Shown in pieces: positions 1-5,102 of a stretch of DNA of 5,102 nucleotides. The position numbers and the translations under genes are program-made. Origin of the DNA: Propionibacteriaceae bacterium (GTDB lineage Bacteria; Actinomycetota; Actinomycetes; Propionibacteriales; Propionibacteriaceae); contig JAISCH010000307.1 of NCBI GenBank assembly GCA_031265725.1, positions 1 to 5,102 on the forward strand, read 5' to 3'. The number at the start of each line of letters is the position of its first letter. The stretch's first letter is position 1. The notes beneath the pieces are model-generated. The model was given only the letters and a program-made list of their open reading frames with translations. It was not told where the DNA came from and did not search any database.

Positions 1-27
1 CCACACAGCAACATGACAGTGCTGGCG

Positions 28-53
28 TTCTTGTTCATTCCATTGAACAAGAA
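28..53. promoter_or_regulatory. Perfect palindrome 1, candidate operator
   Basis: The arms TTCTTGTTCA and TGAACAAGAA are exact reverse complements (10 bp each) around a 6-base spacer at 38-43. Perfect 10-bp arms with an AT-rich core look like a dimeric regulator's binding site. A second, diverged copy lies 41 bp away. It could also fold as a hairpin at the end of the mntH transcript, but no T-run follows on either strand. The cognate regulator is not recognised. Confidence 0.5.
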
Positions 54-68
54 GCCCTGCGTCCAGGT

Positions 69-94
69 TTCTTGTTCATTTGATTGAACGAAAT
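69..94. promoter_or_regulatory. Imperfect palindrome 2, candidate operator
   Basis: The left arm TTCTTGTTCA is identical to that of palindrome 1 and the spacer is again 6 bases (79-84). The right arm is TGAACGAAAT, which gives 7 complementary pairs of 10, five of them consecutive next to the spacer (TGTTCA/TGAAC core). The centre is at 81.5 against 40.5 for palindrome 1, about four helical turns, so proteins bound to both sites would sit on the same face of the DNA. The site lies directly downstream of the mntH stop codon and may control a leftward gene outside the window. Confidence 0.45.
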
Positions 95-99
95 TGGCA

Positions 100-1311
100 T
101 CATCCGGTTATGGTCAACCAGATCAGCACTAGGTTCAGCACGATGATCAGGGCGACAACTAACCAGGCGACTATCCGCATCAGCAGGCCATTGCGGAAAA
201 CACCCATCAATTTCTGCTCGCTGCTCAGCCGGACCAGGGGAACGAGGGCGAAGGGGATGCCGATGCTCAGGAAGACTTGGCTGATCACCAACGCCCAGGT
301 CGGATCGACGCCGACACTCAGGATGACTAGGGCCGGGACGAGGGTGATCGCGCGCATGGCGAGGATCGGGATCCGTCGCTTCAGCAGGCCGGAGATGATC
401 GCCACCCCGGCATAGCTGCCCACTGAAGTCGAGGCCAGACCGGAAGCCAGCAACCCGACCGCGAACAGGGTGGCCACCACCGGCCCGAGCGCACTCGCAA
501 TCGCCTGGTAAGCCCCCTCAATTGAGTCAGTGTTGCCGACCCCCTGCAGCGTGGCCGCCGCCAGCAGCAGCATGGCGATGTTGACCGTGCCAGCCACCAG
601 CATCGAACCGACCACATCCCAACGAGTGGCCCGGACCATCCGGCGCACATCGCCGGGCAATCCACTCTCCTGATGCTCATGGGCGAGTTGGGAATGCACA
701 TAGATAGCGTGCGGCATCACCGTCGCACCCAGCATGGACGCGGCCAGCAACACCGACTGGTTGTCGGAGAAACGCGGAATCGCCCCGTTCAACGCCTCCG
801 GCCAGGACACGTTCGCAACGAACAGCCCGGCGACGAAACCGACCGTGATGATCACCAACAGCCCGATCACCACGAATTCAAACGGACGCTGCCCGCCTCG
901 GCTCTGCACGGCCAGCAGAGCCATCGAAATCACCCCGACGATGACCGCCCCCGGCAGCAGCGGTATCCCGAAAAGGACATTGAGCGCTATCGCCCCACCA
1001 ACCACCTCGGCGAGGTCGGTGGCGATGGCCACCAGTTCCGCCTGGGCCAGGAACGCCAGCCGGGCGGGCTTGCGCATCCGGTCGCCCAATAATTCGGGCA
1101 GGCTCTTCCCGGTAACCAGCCCCAGCTTCGCCGAGAGGTATTGCACCAGCACCGCCATCGTGTTGGCGGCGAGCAGCACCCAGACCAGCAAGTAGCCGTG
1201 TGTGGCCCCAGCAGTGAGATTGGCCGCCACATTGCCCGGATCGACATAGGCGATCGCGGCGACGAAAGCTGGGCCGAGCATCTTGGTCAGGTGCGGTTGC
1301 TGGGTTTGCAC
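100..1311 (-). CDS. mntH: NRAMP-family Mn(II)/divalent metal:proton symporter (MntH)
   Basis: This 403-residue integral membrane protein should import Mn(II), and possibly Fe(II), with protons across the cytoplasmic membrane. Seen in the sequence: the DPGN motif of the first helix at residues 24-27 (D24, N27), the helix-6 motif ATVMPH with A196 and M199 as the other metal ligands, D99 and E102 in the third helix matching the proton-pathway acids of the family, and the helix-10 motif SQVFLSIG around Q345. Spacing of these residues follows the well-studied Deinococcus protein closely. About 11 hydrophobic segments are present, and the length is slightly shorter than many homologues because the N-terminus is short. 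The start is GTG at 1311; an in-frame TAA stands three codons upstream, so no longer start exists, and a later ATG (residue 11) would cut close to helix 1. No Shine-Dalgarno site precedes the GTG, which suggests a leaderless mRNA. It is divergent from the sugar kinase. Mn preference is known for bacterial members and is not proven here. Confidence 0.95.
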   Translation of the reverse strand: MQTQQPHLTKMLGPAFVAAIAYVDPGNVAANLTAGATHGYLLVWVLLAANTMAVLVQYLSAKLGLVTGKSLPELLGDRMRKPARLAFLAQAELVAIATDLAEVVGGAIALNVLFGIPLLPGAVIVGVISMALLAVQSRGGQRPFEFVVIGLLVIITVGFVAGLFVANVSWPEALNGAIPRFSDNQSVLLAASMLGATVMPHAIYVHSQLAHEHQESGLPGDVRRMVRATRWDVVGSMLVAGTVNIAMLLLAAATLQGVGNTDSIEGAYQAIASALGPVVATLFAVGLLASGLASTSVGSYAGVAIISGLLKRRIPILAMRAITLVPALVILSVGVDPTWALVISQVFLSIGIPFALVPLVRLSSEQKLMGVFRNGLLMRIVAWLVVALIIVLNLVLIWLTITG

Positions 1312-1317
1312 GATGCC

Positions 1318-1326
1318 AAGTTAGCA
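1318..1326 (-). promoter_or_regulatory. Possible extended -10 promoter of mntH
   Basis: On the minus strand the sequence TGCTAACTT contains a TGn extension and a TAnnnT-type -10 hexamer (TAACTT, 1323-1318). Six bases separate it from the G of the mntH GTG start, the normal distance to a transcription start. This fits leaderless transcription beginning at the start codon. No good -35 hexamer lies at 16-18 bp, but extended -10 promoters can do without one. This is an inference from pattern only. Confidence 0.35.
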
Positions 1327-1394
1327 GGGCATTCCACCTACTGATGAACAAACCGTCGGTATGGCGGGAGAGCGTTAGGCTTCTGCCAAGGCGA

Positions 1395-1401
1395 AGGAAG
1401 G
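1395..1401 (+). promoter_or_regulatory. Shine-Dalgarno site fixing the kinase start
   Basis: AGGAAGG lies 5 bases before the ATG at 1407. The in-frame ATG at 1344 has no such site, so this sequence decides the start in favour of 1407. Confidence 0.8.
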
Positions 1402-1406
1402 TGAAA

Positions 1407-2339
1407 ATGGGCACACAGGCCGTCGTTATCGGTGAGGCGTTGACTGACATAATCGAGCGTCCTGGGCAGATGGACGAGGAACATCCGGGCGGCAGCCCGA
1501 TGAATGTGGCCATCGGGCTGGGCAGGCTTGGGCATCCAGTACTGCTCGGCACCTGGATCGGGCGCGACCCGCGCGGGCAAGAAATAGCCGCGCACTGCGC
1601 GGCCTCCCAAGTCAAGCTACTGCCCGGCAGCGACCAGGCCGAGCGCACCTCGACGGCGCTGGCCCAGGTGGACGCCGACGGCCACGCCGAGTACACCTTC
1701 GACCTGCTTTGGCAGGTGCCCTCCATCCCGGCCCGGCTCGGGCCGCTGGTCGCCCACGTCGGCTCGATGAGCGCCGTCCTGGAACCCGGAGCGGATGAGA
1801 TCGCCGCACTGCTCAGTAGGGCCAGCGCGAATGCCACCATCTGCTACGACCCGAACGTGCGTCCGGACATCATGCGCGCCCCGGAGTCCGTCCGGGCCAG
1901 AATCGAGCGGCTGATCGGCCTCGCCGACGTGGTGAAGGTTTCGACGGAAGATATCGCCTGGCTCTACCCGCAACGTTCCGAAGCTGAAAGCTGCGCTGAT
2001 TGGCTGGGGCGCGGACCGGCTGTGCTCATCCTCACCCGGGGTGGCGACGGCGCTACCGGCTGGACAGCCGGGGCCAGTGTGGACGTGCCCGCTGGTTCCA
2101 GCCGAGTCGCTGACACCGTGGGGGCTGGCGACTCGTTCATGTCCGGCTTCATCCACGCCCTCTGGGGAGCCGACCTGCTCGGCGCCCAACGCCGAGAGGC
2201 CCTCAAACAAATCCCCAAGCCAACCCTGCACGAATTACTCTCAACTGCCGCCAAGATCGCTGAGATCACCTGTTCCCGGCCCGGAGCCGACCCGCCCTGG
2301 CTGAGCGAGCTCAGCCAACTGGCCTCGTCAGATCGCTAA
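1407..2339 (+). CDS. PfkB-family carbohydrate kinase, fructokinase-like
   Basis: This 310-residue cytosolic ATP-dependent sugar kinase of the ribokinase/PfkB fold probably phosphorylates fructose or a related ketose. Seen in the sequence: the N-terminal sugar-binding GGSPMN motif at residues 28-33 followed by a VAIGLGRLG helix, YDPNVRP at 147-153, VKVSTEDIAWLYP at 176-188 (a segment conserved in fructokinases), the C-terminal signature DTVGAGDSF at 236-244 with anion-hole GAGD and catalytic base D242, and a CSRPGADPP stretch near 289-297 that is typical of fructokinase-like members. Length is normal for the family and no key residue is missing. The start at 1407 is chosen for its Shine-Dalgarno site; the extra 21 residues from 1344 are basic, unlike the family, and would begin before the beta-strand that normally opens the protein. 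No sugar transporter or sugar regulator is adjacent, so the substrate rests on motifs alone. Confidence 0.9.
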   Translation: MGTQAVVIGEALTDIIERPGQMDEEHPGGSPMNVAIGLGRLGHPVLLGTWIGRDPRGQEIAAHCAASQVKLLPGSDQAERTSTALAQVDADGHAEYTFDLLWQVPSIPARLGPLVAHVGSMSAVLEPGADEIAALLSRASANATICYDPNVRPDIMRAPESVRARIERLIGLADVVKVSTEDIAWLYPQRSEAESCADWLGRGPAVLILTRGGDGATGWTAGASVDVPAGSSRVADTVGAGDSFMSGFIHALWGADLLGAQRREALKQIPKPTLHELLSTAAKIAEITCSRPGADPPWLSELSQLASSDR

Positions 2340-2340
2340 C

Positions 2341-2376
2341 TAGCCGCTCGACTCAATCGCATCTAAAATGCGGCTA
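2341..2376 (+). promoter_or_regulatory. Inverted repeat spanning a possible -10 box of the LysR gene
   Basis: TAGCCGC (2341-2347) is repeated inverted as GCGGCTA (2370-2376). A TAAAAT hexamer, one mismatch from the consensus -10, lies between the arms at 2364-2369, about 35 bases before the regulator's GTG. A smaller nested hairpin, CGCAT/ATGCG, occupies 2358-2372. LysR-type regulators commonly autoregulate from such sites. No convincing -35 is present and no T-run follows, so both promoter and terminator readings remain weak. Confidence 0.35.
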
Positions 2377-2390
2377 AAGGCAAGGCTGCC

Positions 2391-2396
2391 AGGAGG
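2391..2396 (+). promoter_or_regulatory. Shine-Dalgarno site deciding the LysR start
   Basis: AGGAGG lies 8 bases before the GTG at 2405. The alternative in-frame GTG at 2396 overlaps the last base of this site and cannot be served by it, so 2405 is preferred. Confidence 0.8.
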
Positions 2397-2404
2397 TGCC
2401 ACTC

Positions 2405-3292
2405 GTGAAGATTGAGTACTTGGTGGAGTTCGCTGATCTGGCGCAGACATTGAGTTACGTGGAAACGACTGAGCGCCTTTTTCTCAGCGAGTCGGCCTTG
2501 TCGCGACACATAAAGACTCTGGAGGAGGAGTTGGGCGTGCCGTTGTTCGAGCGGACTTCCAGACGAGTGAGACTCACCACACACGGGGAGGCGCTGCTAC
2601 CGTTCGCTGCTAGAGTCACCGCGCCATGGGATGAGTACCTCCGGATCCTGCAAGCTGGCAAGAGCAAGGAACGTTCCACCATAATCGTGGGCACCAACTA
2701 CTACGCCAGCGACTTGGTGGCCAAGTTCTGTGCCAAACACACCGGTGTGTCCGTCGAACAAGTCTCGGATTCTGGCCCTAAGCTGCTGAGCCAATTGTTA
2801 CGCGGTGAGTATCAATTCGCCGTGTTGATCGACCCGCCACCAGATGACCGCATTCGTTCCATGGTGATCGCTGAGGATTCCTACGTTGCCGTGCTCCCGG
2901 CAAGGCATGCTCTGGCCAGGAAGAAGATTATCGACACCGCAAAACTGGCCGGAGAGCATTTCATCTCTTTCCGGGTGGGCACTGAGTCTGATCTAACGCT
3001 GCGGAAGATATGCCGTGACGCCGGTTTCGAGCCAAACGTCATCTTCTCCGCCGATGTCGGCTCGTCCATCACTCAGTTTGTGCGAGACGGATTGGGCGTA
3101 TCCATTCTGCAGCGCAAGACTATCGCCAAGCATGACACCAGTGGCGTCGCCTACGTCGATCTGAACCCTAGTGTCCAAATCAGCATCCGGTTGTGTTGGC
3201 GTGCGGACGCCGACCTGTCAAAGGCCGCTCAAGATTTCAGGGTGTTCGCGAAGTCCGAAGCCCAAGCAGCGTCCGGAAGATTTTCCGAGTGA
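2405..3292 (+). CDS. LysR-type transcriptional regulator
   Basis: This 295-residue cytosolic DNA-binding protein should act as a tetramer and respond to a small effector. The N-terminal winged helix-turn-helix spans about residues 1-60, with the recognition helix SESALSRHIKTLEEELG (28-44) and the wing stretch PLFERTSRRVRLTTHG (46-61), both close to the family consensus. A linker helix follows to about 85, then the periplasmic-binding-protein-like effector domain (about 92-285), including the hinge-region strand DSYVAVLPARHAL (158-170) and the DGLGVSIL segment (228-235). In the HTH, a usually alanine-rich pair is TT (residues 21-22), a minor departure. Effector and targets cannot be told from the sequence. 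The gene runs convergent to the transporter operon and overlaps its last gene by 56 bp. Its base composition is lower in GC than the kinase upstream. Confidence 0.92.
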   Translation: MKIEYLVEFADLAQTLSYVETTERLFLSESALSRHIKTLEEELGVPLFERTSRRVRLTTHGEALLPFAARVTAPWDEYLRILQAGKSKERSTIIVGTNYYASDLVAKFCAKHTGVSVEQVSDSGPKLLSQLLRGEYQFAVLIDPPPDDRIRSMVIAEDSYVAVLPARHALARKKIIDTAKLAGEHFISFRVGTESDLTLRKICRDAGFEPNVIFSADVGSSITQFVRDGLGVSILQRKTIAKHDTSGVAYVDLNPSVQISIRLCWRADADLSKAAQDFRVFAKSEAQAASGRFSE

Positions 3293-3725
3293 GCGGACCG
3301 AGCAAGAATACTTGCACCCCGAAGGCGAAGATCCAGTTGAGCACCATCTTTGTCAGCCACACTGGGACGAACTCGGGCACCAGTCCCACATACAGCAGAT
3401 TGGAATAGCAACTCATTACCGGGCACATCAGCATCACCGTGAAACCAGCCCGGATGACGTGATACTCCAGTTGATTCGAGACCTGATAGCGGCTGGCGAG
3501 CTTGCCAGCGATCTTTTGCACAACGAAAAACTGCAATACGAATGCTAAAGGTGCCCGCAACGCGAACGCCAGCGGAAGCTGGGTGAAAATCTCCCAGGAC
3601 AGTCCGCCATTCTCCACCGCCTTGTTGTATAGTGCCATAGCTGTCACCATGAGCAGCACGCCAATAGTGGTGAAAAGCAGCCGCTGTCCGACAGTTCTTG
3701 GCGCATTCACCTTAGTGTCGCTCAC
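3237..3725 (-). CDS. DUF2798-type four-helix membrane protein
   Basis: This 162-residue small membrane protein has no known biochemical role. Four hydrophobic segments are visible at about residues 15-33, 47-68, 94-114 and 122-143, with basic residues after each pair (K71, K75, R79; R147, K148, R151). The two halves resemble each other: each has a first helix with a VTAMALYN or VMSCYSNL segment, then a conserved-looking aromatic/hydrophobic helix ending in a basic turn (QKIAGKLASR against TRKIFRTL). This matches my memory of the DUF2798 family, whose unit is about 70 residues with two helices; here there would be two units. The start is GTG at 3725, overlapping the stop of the upstream ATPase gene by 4 bp (GTGA) and preceded by GAGGAG. 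It is therefore probably translated with the ABC ATPase operon. The last 18 codons overlap the LysR gene on the other strand. Family assignment is from pattern memory and should be tested with a profile search. Confidence 0.8.
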   Translation of the reverse strand: MSDTKVNAPRTVGQRLLFTTIGVLLMVTAMALYNKAVENGGLSWEIFTQLPLAFALRAPLAFVLQFFVVQKIAGKLASRYQVSNQLEYHVIRAGFTVMLMCPVMSCYSNLLYVGLVPEFVPVWLTKMVLNWIFAFGVQVFLLGPLTRKIFRTLLGLRTSRTP

Positions 3726-4675
3726 GAGATCTCCTCAAGCCGGTTGCAAGCCACTTGGTGTCCGGGGCTGACTTCGCGGAGTGTTTGCGGTTCCTGGCAG
3801 GCCGGAGTCGCATAGGGGCTACGTGGCGCAAACCGGCTGCCAGGCTTGGGATTCACCGGGGAGACGATCTCGCCCTTTAACGGGATTCGCTGGGAGGGAT
3901 GGGTTATATCAAGCGACGGTATGGCAGACAGCAGTGCGCGGGTATAAGGGTGGAGCGTATGCTCGAACAACTCCTTCGCCGGACTCAGTTCCACAATCTG
4001 CCCAAGGTACATCACACAAATGCGGTCAGATATATGCCTGACCACCGATAAGTCGTGGGTGACGAACAGATAGGACACTCCGGTCTGGTCGCGTAGATCG
4101 ATGAGCAGATTCAGCACTTGCGCTTGAATGGAAACGTCCAAAGCCGACACTGGCTCGTCACACACCACAAATTCTGGATTCAGCGCCAAGGCCCGAGCGA
4201 TTCCGACTCGCTGACGACGGCCACCGTCCAATTCGTGCGGGTAAGCCATTCGAAGCCGGGTGTCCACTCCCACCAAGTCCATCAGGCGTGCCGCCTCCTC
4301 CTTGGCGGCCTTGCGCGGGTAGCGTCCCGAACGGATCAGCGGCTCTAACACTGTTGACGAGATTCGCTGCCTGGGATTCAGCGATGAATACGGATCTTGG
4401 AAGACGATCTGCATATGGTTGCGCGCCTCGCGCAGTTGCCTGCCCTTGGCTTTGGAGATCGACTGACCGTTGAGCCAAATTTCTCCGGAGGTAGGTTCCA
4501 GCAGCCGGATGATGGTGCGGCCAAGGGTGGATTTGCCGCAACCGGACTCGCCGACGACTCCCATCGTCTCGCCCTTGTCCACTCGCAGCGAGACGTCATC
4601 CACTGCGTGTAGCAGACCTCCGCCGACAGGGAAATACTTCTTCAGATTCTTGACTTCGATCAGCGGCTCATTCAT
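3722..4675 (-). CDS. OppF/DppF-type peptide ABC transporter ATP-binding protein
   Basis: This complete 317-residue ATPase sits on the cytoplasmic face of a peptide- or nickel-type ABC importer and pairs with the OppD-like protein encoded just upstream. Seen in order: Walker [10 protein letters not shown] (42-50, K48), Q-loop Q93 in [11 protein letters not shown], signature at 149-153, Walker B ending in D173 and catalytic E174, D-loop SALD (177-180), H-loop H207, then the oligopeptide-transporter C-terminal domain beginning HPYT (242-245). Two oddities: the signature reads LDGGR, not LSGGQ, and the C-terminal domain has serines at 280 and 286 where the family usually has cysteines; C293 and C310 remain. 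ATG at 4675 has GGGAGG 5 bases upstream and overlaps the preceding stop by 8 bp; the longer reading frame upstream only runs antiphase through the OppD gene. Which substrate is moved (oligopeptide, dipeptide, nickel) is not decidable here. Confidence 0.93.
   Translation of the reverse strand: MNEPLIEVKNLKKYFPVGGGLLHAVDDVSLRVDKGETMGVVGESGCGKSTLGRTIIRLLEPTSGEIWLNGQSISKAKGRQLREARNHMQIVFQDPYSSLNPRQRISSTVLEPLIRSGRYPRKAAKEEAARLMDLVGVDTRLRMAYPHELDGGRRQRVGIARALALNPEFVVCDEPVSALDVSIQAQVLNLLIDLRDQTGVSYLFVTHDLSVVRHISDRICVMYLGQIVELSPAKELFEHTLHPYTRALLSAIPSLDITHPSQRIPLKGEIVSPVNPKPGSRFAPRSPYATPACQEPQTLREVSPGHQVACNRLEEIS
3731..3736 (-). promoter_or_regulatory. Shine-Dalgarno site of the DUF2798 gene
   Basis: GAGGAG on the minus strand lies inside the last codons of the OppF-like gene, 5 bases before the overlapping GTG start at 3725. 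It supports that start and coupled translation. Confidence 0.75.
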
Positions 4676-5102
4676 GGCTGCCTCCCATGTTGATACAGCG
4701 TACGAAATGGTCGCCGGACAACCACTTTTCCGGTATCTCACCACTTCGGCAAGCCTCGCTGGCCAACGGGCATCTAGGCGCGAACGCGCAAGCCGGAGGC
4801 AAGTTGGTCGGATCCGGCGGCATACCTGGAATTGGACGGAGCCGCTTTCCGGTAGCCGTGGGCAATGCGGCGAACAGCCCCTTCGTGTACGGGTGCGCCG
4901 TGCGCGTGAAGATGTCTTCCAGGCTGCCCCTTTCGACGATCTGTCCGGCATAGATGATCGCTACGTCCTCTGCCATTTGGGCGACCACTCCGAGGTCGTG
5001 GGTGATCAGCAGCATCGCCGTCTGATATCGGTCGCGCAGACTCGCAATCATGCTGAGGACTTGGGCTTGGATCGTCACATCCAAGGCAGTAGTCGGCTCG
5101 TC
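4668..5102 (-). CDS. OppD/DppD-type peptide ABC transporter ATP-binding protein (3' part)
   Basis: Only the last 144 residues are in the window; the gene continues past the right edge. The fragment opens exactly at the Walker B acidic pair (DEP), followed by the D-loop TALD, the stretch [12 protein letters not shown] typical of the family, the H-loop in [21 protein letters not shown], and the C-terminal oligopeptide domain starting HPYTKGL. That domain holds four cysteines in the spacing CAFAPRC, then C six residues on, and a last one in VRC near the end, a pattern reported to bind an iron-sulfur cluster in related dipeptide transporters. The TTG codon at 5084 is the leucine of the D-loop and not a start. 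The stop overlaps the OppF-like start by 8 bp, so the two ATPases are an operon pair. Walker A and signature motifs are outside the window. Confidence 0.93.
   Translation of the reverse strand, partial: DEPTTALDVTIQAQVLSMIASLRDRYQTAMLLITHDLGVVAQMAEDVAIIYAGQIVERGSLEDIFTRTAHPYTKGLFAALPTATGKRLRPIPGMPPDPTNLPPACAFAPRCPLASEACRSGEIPEKWLSGDHFVRCINMGGSHE
4681..4686 (-). promoter_or_regulatory. Shine-Dalgarno site of the OppF-like gene
   Basis: GGGAGG on the minus strand lies 5 bases before the ATG at 4675, within the end of the OppD-like gene. It fixes the OppF-like start among the possible in-frame upstream codons. Confidence 0.8.

Larger units (their letters stand above)
1..99. other. Intergenic region / unresolved left edge
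   Basis: This is the space beyond the 3' end of mntH. Two plus-strand frames stay open from base 1 (to stops at 81-83 and 85-87), so the tail of a rightward gene cannot be excluded. A leftward gene could start at the minus-strand ATG at 14-12, but no Shine-Dalgarno sequence precedes it and only four codons are visible. No gene can be called. The main content is two tandem palindromes listed separately. No hairpin followed by a T-run typical of an intrinsic terminator was seen for mntH. Confidence 0.5.

Noticed and set aside
28..94. Palindromes as LexA (SOS) boxes or a CRISPR repeat pair
   Set aside because: GTTC and GAAC are in the wrong order and spacing for actinobacterial LexA sites, and two diverged palindromes without uniform spacers do not make a CRISPR array.
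80..415. Plus-strand open frame opposite the mntH 3' end
   Set aside because: Arginine/threonine-rich product is typical of an antisense shadow, and the mntH helices account for this DNA.
1371..1381. TTAGGCT as a DtxR/IdeR/MntR-type half-site near mntH
   Set aside because: Only one half is present with no matching inverted partner at the proper distance; too weak for a metal-regulator box.
1344..1406. Longer N-terminus for the sugar kinase from ATG 1344
   Set aside because: It has no Shine-Dalgarno site, adds 21 mostly basic residues absent from the family, and the ATG at 1407 has AGGAAGG at ideal spacing.
878..1840. Long minus-strand open frame across mntH and the start of the kinase
   Set aside because: It is a high-GC shadow of two motif-rich genes and has no recognisable domain or ribosome site.
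2396..2404. GTG at 2396 as LysR start
   Set aside because: It overlaps the AGGAGG site itself; GTG 2405 is 8 bases downstream of it and gives the usual short N-terminus before the HTH.
3302..3315. GCAAG/CTTGC hairpin as terminator of the LysR gene
   Set aside because: The stem is only 5 bp with no T-run and lies inside the DUF2798 coding sequence.
4676..4951. Upstream extension of the OppF-like reading frame
   Set aside because: The extra 92 residues are arginine-rich, resemble no ABC ATPase and lie out of frame over the well-supported OppD-like gene.

Overview
The window looks like ordinary chromosome from a moderately high-GC Gram-positive, most likely an actinomycete. The supporting signs are frequent GTG starts, a likely leaderless start for the metal transporter gene, clear purine-rich Shine-Dalgarno (SD) sites elsewhere, and protein families common in Actinomycetota. 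This placement is an inference from style and composition; no ribosomal or species marker is present.

Layout, left to right. Bases 1-99 hold no assignable gene but carry two tandem palindromes whose centres are 41 bp apart. Bases 100-1311 (minus) encode a complete NRAMP-family Mn(II)/divalent metal:proton symporter (mntH). A 95-bp divergent gap separates it from a PfkB-family, fructokinase-like sugar kinase (1407-2339, plus). After a 65-bp gap with a possible promoter inside an inverted repeat comes a LysR-type regulator (2405-3292, plus). Its 3' end overlaps, tail to tail by 56 bp, a minus-strand operon. In transcription order that operon has the 3' part of an OppD/DppD-type ABC ATPase (enters at the right edge, ends at 4668), a complete OppF/DppF-type ABC ATPase (4675-3722), and a small four-helix DUF2798-type membrane protein (3725-3237). 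The three operon genes are joined by 8-bp and 4-bp stop/start overlaps, so they are probably translationally coupled.

How the genes relate. The two ATPases should energise a peptide (or nickel/other small solute) importer whose permease and binding-protein genes would lie beyond the right edge. The DUF2798 protein is tied to that operon by its start overlap and its own SD. The LysR regulator could act on itself or on the importer, but it is convergent with the operon and not divergent from it, so the target cannot be read from position. The transporter gene mntH and the sugar kinase are independent housekeeping-type genes sharing a divergent promoter region. Base composition falls visibly from the kinase into the regulator, so the right half may have a different history from the left.

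I found no convincing new biological system. The most useful leads are the paired palindromes at 28-94, the replacement of two conserved cysteines by serine in the C-terminal domain of the OppF-like ATPase while its OppD partner keeps all four, and the coupling of a DUF2798 protein to a peptide-transporter operon.
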